A stretch of DNA of 64,000 nt, taken from Virgibacillus salarius. GTDB lineage: Bacteria > Bacillota > Bacilli > Bacillales > Amphibacillaceae. The notes beneath the pieces were generated by a model. The model had not been told where the DNA came from. It searched no databases and worked only from the letters and a program-made list of their open reading frames with translations. The stretch is taken from assembly GCF_039521925.1 (NCBI RefSeq), contig NZ_BAAACY010000148.1, forward strand, positions 10,782 through 74,781. Reading direction: 5' to 3'. This document shows, piece after piece, positions 34,246 to 44,240 of the stretch. The first letter of the stretch is position 1, and every line of letters begins with the position of its first letter. The position numbers and the translations under genes were made by a program.

Positions 34246-34626
34246 ATGATTAATGTACTTAGCTATTTCATTGCATTGTTAGTAACAGTTCCACTATTTG
34301 CTACTGGGATATTGTATTACATTGCTCGTTCTTCAGGTATACACCCCTTAAAGGCTTTACATGTTGCAGTTCATTGGACAACAATATTTTACATCCTATC
34401 TGTATGTGTAATAGGGTCAATTATTTTTAATTTCAATGTTATTGGCATTATAATTACATTTTTGCTTGTACTCATCACTACCATTATTGTTTTACAGTGG
34501 CGTATGCAAACGGAGGTTAATTTTGCGAGGGCTTTTAAAATTATGTTACGGATTTCATTTTTGATTTTCGGTTTTTTATATGCCTTACTTGTTTTACTAG
34601 GAGTTATTCAGCGAATTTTTTTCTAA
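34246..34626 (+). CDS. DUF3397 membrane protein
   Basis: The 126-residue protein has four hydrophobic helices (about residues 3-24, 40-56, 62-82 and 98-121) with the DUF3397 middle part HPLKALHVAVHWTTIFYILSV. Function is unknown; the family sits just before bshC in many bacilli, as here (81 bases). ATG at 34246 lies 11 bases after CGGAGGA. Confidence 0.82.
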   Translation: MINVLSYFIALLVTVPLFATGILYYIARSSGIHPLKALHVAVHWTTIFYILSVCVIGSIIFNFNVIGIIITFLLVLITTIIVLQWRMQTEVNFARAFKIMLRISFLIFGFLYALLVLLGVIQRIFF

Positions 34627-34715
34627 CTGTACCTTGCAAAACAGATCGCATGAAATTTACGCTCTTTTTATGTACAATACAAAAAGGACATTACATATAA
34701 AGGAGCATGGGATCT

Positions 34716-36335
34716 ATGCGGATTGACCCGATCGTTTTGAAGAAACGGAATAAATTAATACAGGATTATAGAAATAACGACGAGCAAATTCAATCTTTTT
34801 TTGATTATGCTCCATTTGGCAGTTTTGATAAAAGATATGATGAACTAATGGAACGTTCTTTTCAACGAGAAAGTTTATGTGAGGTATTGCATGAATTGAA
34901 CCAAGGCTGGAACGCTCCTCCATCTACATTGGAAAATATAGAACGGTTAGTAGCGGATGACAGTGTGGTTGTAATTGGGGGACAACAAGCAGGATTAATG
35001 ACGGGTCCAATGTATACGATAAATAAGATTATTTCAATTATACAGTTTGCTAGGGAACAAGAAAAAATTCTCGGTGTTCCAGTTATTCCTATTTTTTGGA
35101 TCGCCGGAGAAGACCATGATTTTGATGAAGTAAATCATATTTACCTTCCTCAACAACAGCATTTACAAAAATATAAGGTGCAACATAAGGTTTGGGACAA
35201 AATTTCATTATCTGATTTGCAGATTAATAAAGAGCAAAGTGCAATTTGGTTACAGCAGTTATTTAAAGATCTAAAAGAAACAAACTATACAAAAGAATTA
35301 TATGAGCAAATGAAGCATTGCTTGAATGATTCTGCTAGCTATGTTGATTTTTTTGCACAAATAATTTTTGCCCTTTTTCCAAATGAAGGTGTCGTACTCA
35401 TTGACTCGGGTGATGATCGCGTACGTGAACTGGAAAAAGAGTACTTTGTGCAAATGATTAAACAACAGCCCGAGATCAGTAAGGGTGTACATGCAACGAT
35501 TAAGGAATTGAATGAATTAAATTATTCTCTATCTCTTGATGTGGAAGAATCGGATGGTCACTTGTTTTTTCACAGAAATGGAGAGCGAATTTTATTACGC
35601 CGTATGGAAAATGGTGACTGGCAAGGGAAACAAAATGAGGTAGTGCTTACTACTGACGAGCTAGTATACATTGCTAATCAAAACCCAAATCTATTAAGTA
35701 ACAACGTAGTTACTCGTCCATTAATGCAAGAGTTTTTATTTCCTAGCTTGGCATTTATCGGAGGACCAGGAGAAATAGGTTATTGGGCTTCTTTAAAATC
35801 TGCCTTTCATTCGGTTCAGTTAAAGATGCCACCTGTCTTACCAAGGCTATCTTTAACGATTGTAGAACGTCATATAGAGAAAACAATGCACAAGTTTCAA
35901 ATTTCAGCTGAAGACGCAATAAATCATGGCACTGTTCACCTTAAAGAACATTGGTTCGCTCAGAAGAATCAGCCAGCTATTGAAGAAATTGCTGAACAAG
36001 TAAAAAAAGATGTTGAAAGGGCGCATTTGCCTTTGAGGGAAGTTGCGATTGATATGCGAAGCGATTTAGGTGATTTAGCTAATAAGAATCTGCAATTTTT
36101 AAAAGCAGATGTATCCTTTTTGGAGAGTAAGTTAATAAATGCACTACGATCAAAACATGAGGAAGAATTAAAAGCATTTGATTTGATGAATATAGTATTA
36201 CATCCAGAAAATGGTTTACAAGAGCGTGTTTGGAATGTATTACCTTGGATTAATAAGTATGGTTTAGGCTTTATAAGTGAATTAATGAATCATTCCTATC
36301 AATTTACAACTGATCATTATATTATTTATGTATAA
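34716..36335 (+). CDS. bshC: Bacillithiol synthase BshC (cysteine-adding)
   Basis: The 539-residue enzyme performs the last step of bacillithiol synthesis, adding cysteine to glucosaminyl malate. Visible are the nucleotide-fold segment VVVIGGQQAGLMTGPMYTINKI near residue 84, PVIPIFWIAGEDHDFDEVNHIY near 122, and FLFPSLAFIGGPGEIGYWASLK near 344, plus a long C-terminal helical region. Start ATG at 34716 is ten bases after AAGGAG; ATG at 34707 is too close. It closes with a strong terminator before mraZ. Confidence 0.94.
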   Translation: MRIDPIVLKKRNKLIQDYRNNDEQIQSFFDYAPFGSFDKRYDELMERSFQRESLCEVLHELNQGWNAPPSTLENIERLVADDSVVVIGGQQAGLMTGPMYTINKIISIIQFAREQEKILGVPVIPIFWIAGEDHDFDEVNHIYLPQQQHLQKYKVQHKVWDKISLSDLQINKEQSAIWLQQLFKDLKETNYTKELYEQMKHCLNDSASYVDFFAQIIFALFPNEGVVLIDSGDDRVRELEKEYFVQMIKQQPEISKGVHATIKELNELNYSLSLDVEESDGHLFFHRNGERILLRRMENGDWQGKQNEVVLTTDELVYIANQNPNLLSNNVVTRPLMQEFLFPSLAFIGGPGEIGYWASLKSAFHSVQLKMPPVLPRLSLTIVERHIEKTMHKFQISAEDAINHGTVHLKEHWFAQKNQPAIEEIAEQVKKDVERAHLPLREVAIDMRSDLGDLANKNLQFLKADVSFLESKLINALRSKHEEELKAFDLMNIVLHPENGLQERVWNVLPWINKYGLGFISELMNHSYQFTTDHYIIYV

Positions 36336-36373
36336 AAAGGCAATTATTCTCCCACTAATTACCACCATCGTAT

Positions 36374-36408
36374 AAAAAAGCTGTCATATATTGATATGAC
36401 AGCTTTTT
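36374..36408 (+). terminator. bshC terminator
   Basis: The arms AAAAAGCTGTCATAT and ATATGACAGCTTTTT pair perfectly around ATTG. A second, smaller hairpin AGCTG/CAGCT with eight T residues follows at 36433-36454. Confidence 0.88.
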
Positions 36409-36485
36409 CCGTTGTTATTACCGTTAGCTTTTAGCTGTATAAACAGCTTTTTTTTTATGTTTTTTTAAATATGAGTGGTGAATAG

Positions 36486-36529
36486 TGGGGGAATGTGGTA
36501 ATATTGGATATACAAAGGTGGGGTGGACT
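36486..36529 (+). promoter_or_regulatory. Candidate MraZ operator repeats
   Basis: TGG-starting pentamers lie at 36486 (TGGGG), 36496 (TGGTA), 36505 (TGGAT), 36519 (TGGGG) and 36524 (TGGAC). The first two keep the 10-base step of MraZ binding repeats (TGGGN). They sit directly upstream of mraZ, where the protein represses its own operon in other bacteria. Confidence 0.4.
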
Positions 36530-36531
36530 AT

Positions 36532-36963
36532 ATGTTCATGGGTGAATTCCAACATAACATTGATACTAAAGGAAGAATGATTGTTCCATCTAAGTTTCGT
36601 GAGGGGCTTGGGGAAAGCTTTGTTGTGACCCGTGGACTAGATAAATGTTTATTTGCTTATCCAATGGACGAATGGAAACTATTGGAGGAAAAGTTAAAAA
36701 AACTCCCACTTACTAAGAAGGACGCCAGAGCATTCACGCGATTTTTCTTTTCTGGTGCAATTGAATGCGAAGTTGATAAACAGGGAAGAATAAATATTCC
36801 GCAGAATTTACGCAGTTACGCTGCATTGGAAAAGGAATGTGTCGTGATTGGTGTTTCAAATCGCATTGAAATCTGGGCGAATGAGAATTGGGAAGAGTAC
36901 GTGACAGACTCAGAAGAATCCTTTGCAGAAATTGCAGAGAACCTAATGGACTTCGATATCTAA
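36532..36963 (+). CDS. mraZ: Transcriptional regulator MraZ
   Basis: The 143-residue protein has two AbrB-like halves: MGEFQHNIDTKGRMIVPSKFREGLG at the start and FSGAIECEVDKQGRINIPQNLR near residue 75, each with the DxKGR DNA-contact motif. It is the first gene of the division and cell-wall cluster and an autoregulator of it. Start ATG at 36532 gives the standard MFMGEFQH and follows AAAGGTGGGGTGG; an earlier in-frame codon lies inside that site. Confidence 0.96.
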   Translation: MFMGEFQHNIDTKGRMIVPSKFREGLGESFVVTRGLDKCLFAYPMDEWKLLEEKLKKLPLTKKDARAFTRFFFSGAIECEVDKQGRINIPQNLRSYAALEKECVVIGVSNRIEIWANENWEEYVTDSEESFAEIAENLMDFDI

Positions 36964-37022
36964 TCAACTAGAGAGGACATTTGACATCATGAAGGCGGCA
37001 AACGATAGAAATGGGTGTTTCA

Positions 37023-38000
37023 ATGTTTGAACATTATAGTGTTTTAAGAACAGAGACAATTGAAGGAATGGAGATCAAGCCAACTGGTACGTATGTTGAT
37101 TGTACAGTAGGGGGTGGAGGGCATTCTGAGCAAATTGCCTCAAGATTAAGCGAAAACGGATTACTAATAGCTTTTGATCAAGATTTAGATGCATTACAGG
37201 CTGCAAAAGAACGATTAGCGGAATATAAAGATCGAATATTATTTGTTCATTCTAATTTTAGCAGGCTAGAAGAAGCTCTAGAAGAGCATCAAATTGACCA
37301 AGTAGATGGGATTTTATTCGATTTAGGTGTATCTTCTCCTCAATTGGACAGGGGAGAAAGAGGCTTTAGCTATCAGCATGATGCAATACTTGATATGAGA
37401 ATGGATCAAACAAAAGATCTGAACGCTTATGAGATCGTAAATAACTGGTCGTATAATGATTTGGTGAAAATTTTCTTTAAATATGGTGAAGAAAAATTCG
37501 CCAAACAAATTGCCAGAAAAATAGAAGCCTATCGGAAAACTAAAACGATAGACACGACACATGAATTAGTGGGAATTATTAAAGAAGGTATTCCTGCACC
37601 CGCTAGACGTAAAGGGGGACATCCTGCTAAAAGGATATTTCAAGCCTTACGAATTGCGGTAAATGATGAGTTAGGTGTGTTTAACGATGCCTTACATCAA
37701 GCTGCAAGAGTTGTAGGCATTAGTGGAAGAATTGCAGTAATTACCTTCCATTCATTAGAGGATAGACTTTGTAAACAAGCTTTTAAAAAATGGAGTACAC
37801 CAAAGGCTACACCAAGAAACTTGCCTATTTTACCGGAAGCTAATGAAGCACCTTTTCGGCTAGTTAACCGAAAACCGATTATTGCTAATGAGCATGAGTT
37901 GGAGGTTAACCGAAGATCACGATCTGCTAAGCTGCGTATTATTGAAAAAATATCTGATTGGAAACCACATTTTAGGTATGAAGAAGGGTGGAGAAAATAA
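37023..38000 (+). CDS. rsmH: 16S rRNA (cytosine1402-N4)-methyltransferase
   Basis: The 325-residue enzyme methylates C1402 of 16S rRNA. Seen are FEHYSVLRTETIEG, the SAM loop YVDCTVGGGGHSEQIASRL near residue 23, GILFDLGVSSPQLDRGERGFSY near 96, and KRIFQALRIAVNDEL near 202. ATG at 37023 gives the usual MFEHYSVL; ATG at 37011 is four codons earlier, and neither has a strong ribosome site. Its stop codon overlaps the ftsL ATG by one base. Confidence 0.95.
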   Translation: MFEHYSVLRTETIEGMEIKPTGTYVDCTVGGGGHSEQIASRLSENGLLIAFDQDLDALQAAKERLAEYKDRILFVHSNFSRLEEALEEHQIDQVDGILFDLGVSSPQLDRGERGFSYQHDAILDMRMDQTKDLNAYEIVNNWSYNDLVKIFFKYGEEKFAKQIARKIEAYRKTKTIDTTHELVGIIKEGIPAPARRKGGHPAKRIFQALRIAVNDELGVFNDALHQAARVVGISGRIAVITFHSLEDRLCKQAFKKWSTPKATPRNLPILPEANEAPFRLVNRKPIIANEHELEVNRRSRSAKLRIIEKISDWKPHFRYEEGWRK

Positions 38001-38374
38001 TGAGTGTAAATCATGCTAGATCATGGGAACAAATTAGACCGCAGCAGACACCGAAGAAGGAGCAATCCATACCTGTTAAAGTGCAGAAGCAGGGTTGGAT
38101 TACAAAAGGAGAAAAATTAATTTATTCCATAATTGGGGTATGTATAATTGTAGCAGGATTGTATATGGTTTCTTTTTCTTCATCAACGGATACGGTTAAT
38201 CGAGAATTACAACAATTAGAAAGCAAAGTCAAGTTACAACAAGCTGTTAATGATCAACTTAGCTATGAGTTGAAAGAGTTGAGTAGGCCGGAAAGAATTA
38301 TAAATATAGCTGAAAAGAATGGTCTAAAAATTCAAGATACCAAAGTGAAACAAGCTCAGAAAATGAATAATTAG
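38000..38374 (+). CDS. ftsL: Cell division protein FtsL
   Basis: The 124-residue bitopic protein has a basic cytoplasmic head of about 40 residues, one membrane helix (about 45-65, LIYSIIGVCIIVAGLYMVSF), and an extracellular heptad-rich coiled coil (VNRELQQLESKVKLQQAVND) ending NIAEKNGLKI. FtsL pairs with DivIC and DivIB in the divisome. ATG at 38000 overlaps the rsmH stop and follows GGGTGGAG; the frame's earlier GTG lies within that site. Only position and layout identify it, since FtsL is poorly conserved. Confidence 0.9.
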   Translation: MSVNHARSWEQIRPQQTPKKEQSIPVKVQKQGWITKGEKLIYSIIGVCIIVAGLYMVSFSSSTDTVNRELQQLESKVKLQQAVNDQLSYELKELSRPERIINIAEKNGLKIQDTKVKQAQKMNN

Positions 38375-38393
38375 AATCAAGGGGAACATGGTT

Positions 38394-40610
38394 ATGAGGA
38401 AAAATAAAGCGACTCACTTCATGGCAGGCATTTTTATAATCCTTTTCGTAGGTGCATTTCTTACATTGTCAGGACGGTTTCTCTACATTCAAGCCACAAA
38501 GGAAATAAACGGAGTATCATTGGAGGAATGGGCAGATAAACAACGAACATCATCTTATACATTACCCGCAGAAAGAGGAAAAATATACGATAGTAATGGA
38601 ATGACGCTGGCTTATGATCGACCTACATATAGATTATACGCCATTGTAGATGAATCCTATTCCGAAGATTTAGAGGAGCCAAAGCATGTAAAAGATCCGG
38701 AGAAAACTGCGGAATTGCTGGCTCCTTTATTAGATATGAAAGAAAGTGAAGTGCTTGAACAGTTAAATGCTGGCATCGAAAAAAATAAATTTCAGGTTGA
38801 GTTTGGAAATAACGGTAAAGAATTATCTCAGCAGAAAAAGGATGAAATTGCAGCTTTAGATTTGCCTGGAATTAATTTCAAGGAAGAAGCAATTCGCTAT
38901 TATCCAAATGGAATGTTTGCTTCACAAATTATTGGGTTTGCAAGAGAAAAAGAAGTTAAGAAGAAAGACAAAACTGGTACGAAACAAGAAATCAAAGGTA
39001 TAGCTGGCATTGAACATGAAATGAATGATTTATTAAGCGGTAAAGATGGGCGCATATCTTATCAGCGTGATCAATATAATAAAAAGCTCTTGCATCCAGA
39101 AGAAGTTGTTACTGAACCCGAGGATGGAGATGATGTTTATTTAACGATCGAACAGAAAATTCAAACCTTACTGGAGGATACACTTACACAGGCAGATGAA
39201 AAGTATGAGCCTGAGCGCATTTCTGCTGTTGTAATGAATCCTAAAACGGGTGAAATTGTGGCGATGGGTAATCGACCAAGCTATAATCCGAATGATCCAA
39301 AAGTAGAAAATTGGTTTAATGACGTTGTTTCTACACCGTTTGAACCGGGTTCAACGGTTAAAATGTTTACTTGGGCAGCAGCGATAGAAGAGAATGTATA
39401 TAATGGTAGTGAACCTTATATGTCAGGTAGCTACCAACCCAATGAGCAAATAAAGCCTGTGCGTGACCATAATGGAGGTAACGGTTGGGGGAAAATCTCA
39501 TTTGATAAGGGATTCCAACGATCATCCAATGTAGCAGCTTCTAAGCTTGTATGGGAAAAAATTGGTACCGACAAATATCTAGAATACTTAAAGGCCTTTC
39601 AATTTGATAAAAAAACGGAAATTGATTTACCCAATGAGGTAGCTGGTGAAATTTTATATAATTGGCCGCGTGAGAAGTTAAGTACTTCTTTCGGTCAAGG
39701 TAGTACGCTAACACCAATTCAACAAATGAAAGCTGCAACAGCTATTGCAAATGATGGAAAAATGCTACAGCCTTATGTGATCAAAAAAATTGTTGACGCT
39801 AATTCTGGAGAAATAATCGAAGAGAAGTCACCAAATGTAGTTGGCAAACCAATTTCTAAAGCGACAGCTGAACAAGTTTTAGAGCTTTTGAAATCTGTTG
39901 TAAATGGAGAAGATGGGACGGGTAAAAAGTATAAACTGGATGATTATACAGTTGGAGGTAAAACAGGGACAGCGCAGATTCCTAATCCTGAAGGAGGATA
40001 TTTATCTGGTAAAGAAAATCATGTTTTTTCCTTCTTAGGCATGGCACCCATCGATGATCCGGAGTTAATGATGTATGTATCTGTTAAGCAGCCCAAGTTA
40101 GAGCCAACGGAATCAGGTTCGACACCAGTATCTTTTATTTTTAAAAATGTAATGGAGAATGGGCTTCACTATTTGAATATTAATCCTGATAAAGAGAAGA
40201 CCAACAAGGTTAAACAAGTAAGCATCCCTACCTTAGTAGGAAAAGATGCTAGTAAAATGGAGAAAGAGCTTAAAAAGCATGGGTTGAAAGTTACGGTAGC
40301 TGGTCAAGGGGAAATTGTAGCTAGTAATGTCAGAGAAGGTGAAAAAGTGTTACCAAATGATCATGTTTTATTAATAACTGAAAAACCAAAGATGCCTAAC
40401 ATCGTGGGCTGGTCGCTACGTGATGCATTACAGTTAGCAAATCTATTGGAATTGAAAACAGAGACCTTTGGTAATGGCTATGTTGTTACTCAGAATATAA
40501 AGGAAGGTACACCTGTAAAGCCTAAAGACTATTTAGGTATTGAATTAGTACCTCCGAATCAAGAAAAGCAGGAAAACACTTCATCAGATCAAGAAGATAC
40601 AGGGGAATAA
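38394..40610 (+). CDS. pbpB: Division-specific class B penicillin-binding protein (PBP2B)
   Basis: The 738-residue transpeptidase crosslinks septal peptidoglycan with FtsW. In order: membrane helix (about 10-30), dimerisation domain, transpeptidase domain with FEPGSTVKMF (Ser nucleophile in STVK near residue 313), the SSN triad near 379 and GGKTGTAQ near 523, then two PASTA repeats (about 605-720). Start ATG at 38394 is nine bases after AAGGGG; ATG at 38388 is only three bases from it. Two PASTA repeats and the place before spoVD mark it as pbpB rather than spoVD. Confidence 0.95.
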   Translation: MRKNKATHFMAGIFIILFVGAFLTLSGRFLYIQATKEINGVSLEEWADKQRTSSYTLPAERGKIYDSNGMTLAYDRPTYRLYAIVDESYSEDLEEPKHVKDPEKTAELLAPLLDMKESEVLEQLNAGIEKNKFQVEFGNNGKELSQQKKDEIAALDLPGINFKEEAIRYYPNGMFASQIIGFAREKEVKKKDKTGTKQEIKGIAGIEHEMNDLLSGKDGRISYQRDQYNKKLLHPEEVVTEPEDGDDVYLTIEQKIQTLLEDTLTQADEKYEPERISAVVMNPKTGEIVAMGNRPSYNPNDPKVENWFNDVVSTPFEPGSTVKMFTWAAAIEENVYNGSEPYMSGSYQPNEQIKPVRDHNGGNGWGKISFDKGFQRSSNVAASKLVWEKIGTDKYLEYLKAFQFDKKTEIDLPNEVAGEILYNWPREKLSTSFGQGSTLTPIQQMKAATAIANDGKMLQPYVIKKIVDANSGEIIEEKSPNVVGKPISKATAEQVLELLKSVVNGEDGTGKKYKLDDYTVGGKTGTAQIPNPEGGYLSGKENHVFSFLGMAPIDDPELMMYVSVKQPKLEPTESGSTPVSFIFKNVMENGLHYLNINPDKEKTNKVKQVSIPTLVGKDASKMEKELKKHGLKVTVAGQGEIVASNVREGEKVLPNDHVLLITEKPKMPNIVGWSLRDALQLANLLELKTETFGNGYVVTQNIKEGTPVKPKDYLGIELVPPNQEKQENTSSDQEDTGE

Positions 40611-40668
40611 CACAAGTAATATAATTTTGTGGCGATGAGAAACAGTGTTCTAATCCAATTTTATTGTT

Positions 40669-40676
40669 CATATAGT
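40669..40676 (+). promoter_or_regulatory. Possible SigE-type -10 box for spoVD
   Basis: CATATAGT resembles the SigE -10 (CATACANT), 35 bases before the spoVD start. The -35 region upstream is weak. SpoVD is SigE-dependent in B. subtilis. Confidence 0.3.
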
Positions 40677-40710
40677 GGATACAAGCATGTCTATAAAAAG
40701 GAGATGTAGT

Positions 40711-42642
40711 ATGAAACGTGTATCTGCTGTGACGACAAAAAAACGGATAGTCGCTGTTTTTCTTATTGGTTTATTAATATTTACAGTTATTGATATTCGT
40801 TTAGGGTATGTGCAATTTGTAATAGGCGATAAATTAATGGGACAAGCCAATGAATTATGGACAAGGGATATTGAATTTGAACCTGAAAGAGGAAATATAT
40901 TGGACAGTAATGGTGAAGTACTTGCTGAAAATGTAACGGCTCCATCCGTTGTAGTTGTACCGAGGCAAGTTGATAAGCCTGAGGAAACGGCAAAGAATTT
41001 GTCCAATATTCTAGACATTTCATATGATAAGGCTTATGAATATGTTACACGAAATGCATCGAGTGTGAACATACATCCAGATGGCAGGAAAATAGATGAA
41101 AAACAAGAAACCGCTATTCGAACATTGAATATGGATGGTGTCTATTTATCTAAAGATTCTAAGCGACATTATCCATACGGAGATGACCTTTCCCACGTGC
41201 TCGGATTTGCAGGCATTGATAATCAAGGATTAATGGGTCTTGAGTTATTTTATGATGATAAATTAAGTGGAGATAAAGGCAGTCTCTCCTTTTACTCAGA
41301 TGCGAAAGGTAGACGTCTAGATAGATTAGCAGATGAATACAGCCCTCCCAAGGATGGACTAGACCTCAAAACAACTATTAACACAAAAGTACAAACTATT
41401 ATGGAGCGTGAACTTGATCTAGCTGAGTCCAAATATCATCCAGATGGTGCAGTTGCGATTGCCGTAAATCCTAAAACTGGGGGAATTCTTGGTATGACGT
41501 CACGTCCAAACTTTCATCCCGAGAATTATCAAGAAGTAGACTCCGATGTGTTTGATCGAAATCTGCCGATCTGGAGTACGTATGAACCAGGTTCTACATT
41601 CAAAATTATTACATTAGCTGCTGCTCTTGAGGAAAAAGTCGTAGATTTAGAAAATGATCACTTTCACGATGATGGTGACATCTCTGTTGGAGGAACCGAA
41701 TTACATTGTTGGAAGAGCGGTGGTCATGGGCATCAAAGTTATTTGGAAGTTGTCCAGAATTCTTGTAACCCTGGCTTTGTAAGCCTTGGTCAAATGTTAG
41801 GAAAGGAGAAGCTATTTTCATATATCAATAGTTTTGGATTCGGTAAAAAGACAGGAATTGACTTGCAGGGAGAAGGGAATGGAATTCTGTTTAAACCAGA
41901 AAATGTAGGACCAGTTGAATTGGCTACTACAGCTTTTGGACAAGGTGTATCTGTTACTCCAATTCAGCAAGTAATGGCGGTAGCAGCTGCAGTTAATGGT
42001 GGCTATTTATACGAACCATATATTGCAGAAGAGTGGATTGATCCTAAAACAAAAAAGACAACCGAAAAAGTGGAACCTACCATGAAAAAGAAAGTTATTT
42101 CCGAATCGACTTCCAAGGAGATACGTCACGCTTTAGAAAGTGTTGTTGCACAAGGAACAGGACGACCTGCATATGTTGATGGCTATCGAGTTGGCGGGAA
42201 AACAGGTACAGCACAAAAAGTTGGACCAGATGGTAGATATATGGAAAATAACTATGTGGTATCCTTTATTGGTTTTGCTCCAGCAGATGATCCTGAAATC
42301 GTTGTGTATGTAGCTGTTGATAATCCGAAAGATACGGTCCAGTTTGGTGGTGTGGTAGCAGCACCAATTGTTGGTACAATTATTGGTGATAGCCTAAGGG
42401 CAATGGAAGTCGAACCTCGTAAGGGTGGACTGGACAAAGAATATCAGTGGCCAGAAGAACCGAAAGTAGAAGTTCCTGACTTAGTGGGACTAGATAAAGA
42501 AGAATTAACGGAATACATGACAAACCTATCCATCGAAACTAGTGGAAAGGGTGATTATATTATTGATCAAGCACCTAGTCCTGGAACAAAAGTAGAGCAA
42601 GGATCAAAAATCCGCATTTATTTATCGGAAAATAATCGTTAA
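40711..42642 (+). CDS. spoVD: Sporulation-specific class B PBP SpoVD
   Basis: The 643-residue transpeptidase works with SpoVE to build spore cortex. It has an N-terminal membrane helix, then YEPGSTFKII (STFK near residue 294), an SCN triad in QNSCNPGF near 351, GGKTGTAQ near 497 and a single PASTA repeat at the end (about 587-640). The cysteine in SCN and one in HCWKSG near 332 match the pair that forms the redox-controlled disulfide opened by StoA in B. subtilis. Start ATG at 40711 follows AAAAGGAG; earlier in-frame codons do not. Confidence 0.94.
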   Translation: MKRVSAVTTKKRIVAVFLIGLLIFTVIDIRLGYVQFVIGDKLMGQANELWTRDIEFEPERGNILDSNGEVLAENVTAPSVVVVPRQVDKPEETAKNLSNILDISYDKAYEYVTRNASSVNIHPDGRKIDEKQETAIRTLNMDGVYLSKDSKRHYPYGDDLSHVLGFAGIDNQGLMGLELFYDDKLSGDKGSLSFYSDAKGRRLDRLADEYSPPKDGLDLKTTINTKVQTIMERELDLAESKYHPDGAVAIAVNPKTGGILGMTSRPNFHPENYQEVDSDVFDRNLPIWSTYEPGSTFKIITLAAALEEKVVDLENDHFHDDGDISVGGTELHCWKSGGHGHQSYLEVVQNSCNPGFVSLGQMLGKEKLFSYINSFGFGKKTGIDLQGEGNGILFKPENVGPVELATTAFGQGVSVTPIQQVMAVAAAVNGGYLYEPYIAEEWIDPKTKKTTEKVEPTMKKKVISESTSKEIRHALESVVAQGTGRPAYVDGYRVGGKTGTAQKVGPDGRYMENNYVVSFIGFAPADDPEIVVYVAVDNPKDTVQFGGVVAAPIVGTIIGDSLRAMEVEPRKGGLDKEYQWPEEPKVEVPDLVGLDKEELTEYMTNLSIETSGKGDYIIDQAPSPGTKVEQGSKIRIYLSENNR

Positions 42643-42686
42643 ACAGGGATAAATTTGCTATAATGATTTAGGTGGAAAAAGAATAA

Positions 42687-42712
42687 AAGAGGGTGCTGTC
42701 ACCCTCTTAAAA
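42687..42712 (+). terminator. Hairpin after spoVD
   Basis: The arms AAGAGGGTG and CACCCTCTT pair perfectly around CTGT, but the tail is AAAAATTG, so termination may be weak. Confidence 0.5.
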
Positions 42713-42768
42713 ATTGTAATCTACGAGAATACATATGTGGGACATTATTTTAGATTGGGATGTTAAAC

Positions 42769-44235
42769 ATGAAATTAATTGATTTGTTAGGATGTATACC
42801 TTTTTATGAAACAAATGATGATATAGCTCATATAGAGGTAACTGGTATTGAAATGGATTCGCGAAAAGTAGAATCCGGTAATCTTTTTGTCTGCATCAAA
42901 GGCTTTACAGTTGATGGACATGACTACGTAGAGCAGGCGGTTCAAAATGGAGCCAGTGCCGTTATTGTCGATCAAGAAGTACATTCAAGCGTACCAATAA
43001 TTAAAGTCGCTAATACAAGCAGAGCATTATCGATGCTTGGTGTGAAATATTATAATAACCCTACTGTTAAGCTACCTTTAATCGGTATCACTGGAACAAA
43101 TGGTAAGACTACGGTGACGTATCTGCTTGAAACGATATTTAATGAATATAAGAAAAAGACAGGTGTTATTGGAACAATTCATATGAAAATAGGAAATGAA
43201 ACATATCCGGTTGCCAATACGACTCCAGATGCGTTACTACTTCAGAAGTCGTTCAAAAAGATGCTAGATCAAGATGTAGACCAAGCAATTATGGAAGTTT
43301 CTTCGCATGCGCTTGTGCAGGGAAGGGTTTATGGTTGTGATTATGATATAGCGGTTTTTACAAATCTATCTCAGGATCACTTAGATTATCATAAAGATAT
43401 TGATGACTATCTAAGAGCCAAGAGCCTCTTGTTTGCGCAGCTAGGCAATAGTTATAGCGGTGAAGATAAATATGCCGTAATTAATGAAGATGATGCGTCA
43501 AGTACACTATTAAAAGAAAGTACAGCTCAACATGTGATTACGTACGGAATCGAAAATTCTGCTCAAGTAATGGCAAGTAATATTAAACTTGGTGCAGCAG
43601 GTACAACTTTCCAATTAACGACACCTGTTGGAGAGTTAACAATCCAAAGCAAGCTTATTGGTATGTTTAATGTATATAATATGTTGGCGGCCAGTGCTGC
43701 AGCAATTGTGAGTGATATTCCGATTGCCCACATTAAAACGGCTTTAGAAAAAATGGAGGGTGTAAATGGTCGATTTGAACCTGTGAATGAAGGGCAATCC
43801 TTTGCAGTTATTGTTGACTATGCACATACACCGGATTCATTAGATAATGTTTTACAGACGGTGAAAGAATTTGCAGAAAATCGTGTGTTTGTAGTAGTAG
43901 GCTGTGGTGGTGATCGTGATCGTACGAAGCGGCCACTTATGGCGGAAATTGCATTAAAATATGCAGATCATGCTATTTTCACATCTGATAATCCGAGAAC
44001 GGAGGATCCCCAAGAAATTTTGGATGATATGACAAATGGTTTGCATGCTAACGAAGATTATCAAGTTATCGTAGATCGAAGATTGGCAATACAGTATGCT
44101 GTAGAACATGCTAAAGCTGGTGATGTTATTCTAATAGCAGGTAAAGGGCATGAAACATATCAACAAATCGGCAATGTTAAATATGATTTTGATGATCGAG
44201 AAATAGCTCGCCAAGCTATTTTAGCTAAGGAGTAG
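42769..44235 (+). CDS. murE: UDP-MurNAc-tripeptide synthetase (meso-DAP adding)
   Basis: The 488-residue Mur ligase adds meso-diaminopimelate to UDP-MurNAc-L-Ala-D-Glu. Seen are the ATP loop GITGTNGKTTVTYLL near residue 107, the carbamylated-lysine region YHKDIDDYLRAKSLLF near 208, and DNPRTEDP near 407, the signature of DAP rather than lysine selection. ATG at 42769 gives MKLIDLLG; ATG at 42760 is three codons earlier and neither ribosome site is strong. It is followed by murF, six bases away. Confidence 0.94.
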   Translation: MKLIDLLGCIPFYETNDDIAHIEVTGIEMDSRKVESGNLFVCIKGFTVDGHDYVEQAVQNGASAVIVDQEVHSSVPIIKVANTSRALSMLGVKYYNNPTVKLPLIGITGTNGKTTVTYLLETIFNEYKKKTGVIGTIHMKIGNETYPVANTTPDALLLQKSFKKMLDQDVDQAIMEVSSHALVQGRVYGCDYDIAVFTNLSQDHLDYHKDIDDYLRAKSLLFAQLGNSYSGEDKYAVINEDDASSTLLKESTAQHVITYGIENSAQVMASNIKLGAAGTTFQLTTPVGELTIQSKLIGMFNVYNMLAASAAAIVSDIPIAHIKTALEKMEGVNGRFEPVNEGQSFAVIVDYAHTPDSLDNVLQTVKEFAENRVFVVVGCGGDRDRTKRPLMAEIALKYADHAIFTSDNPRTEDPQEILDDMTNGLHANEDYQVIVDRRLAIQYAVEHAKAGDVILIAGKGHETYQQIGNVKYDFDDREIARQAILAKE

Positions 44236-44240
44236 AGATT

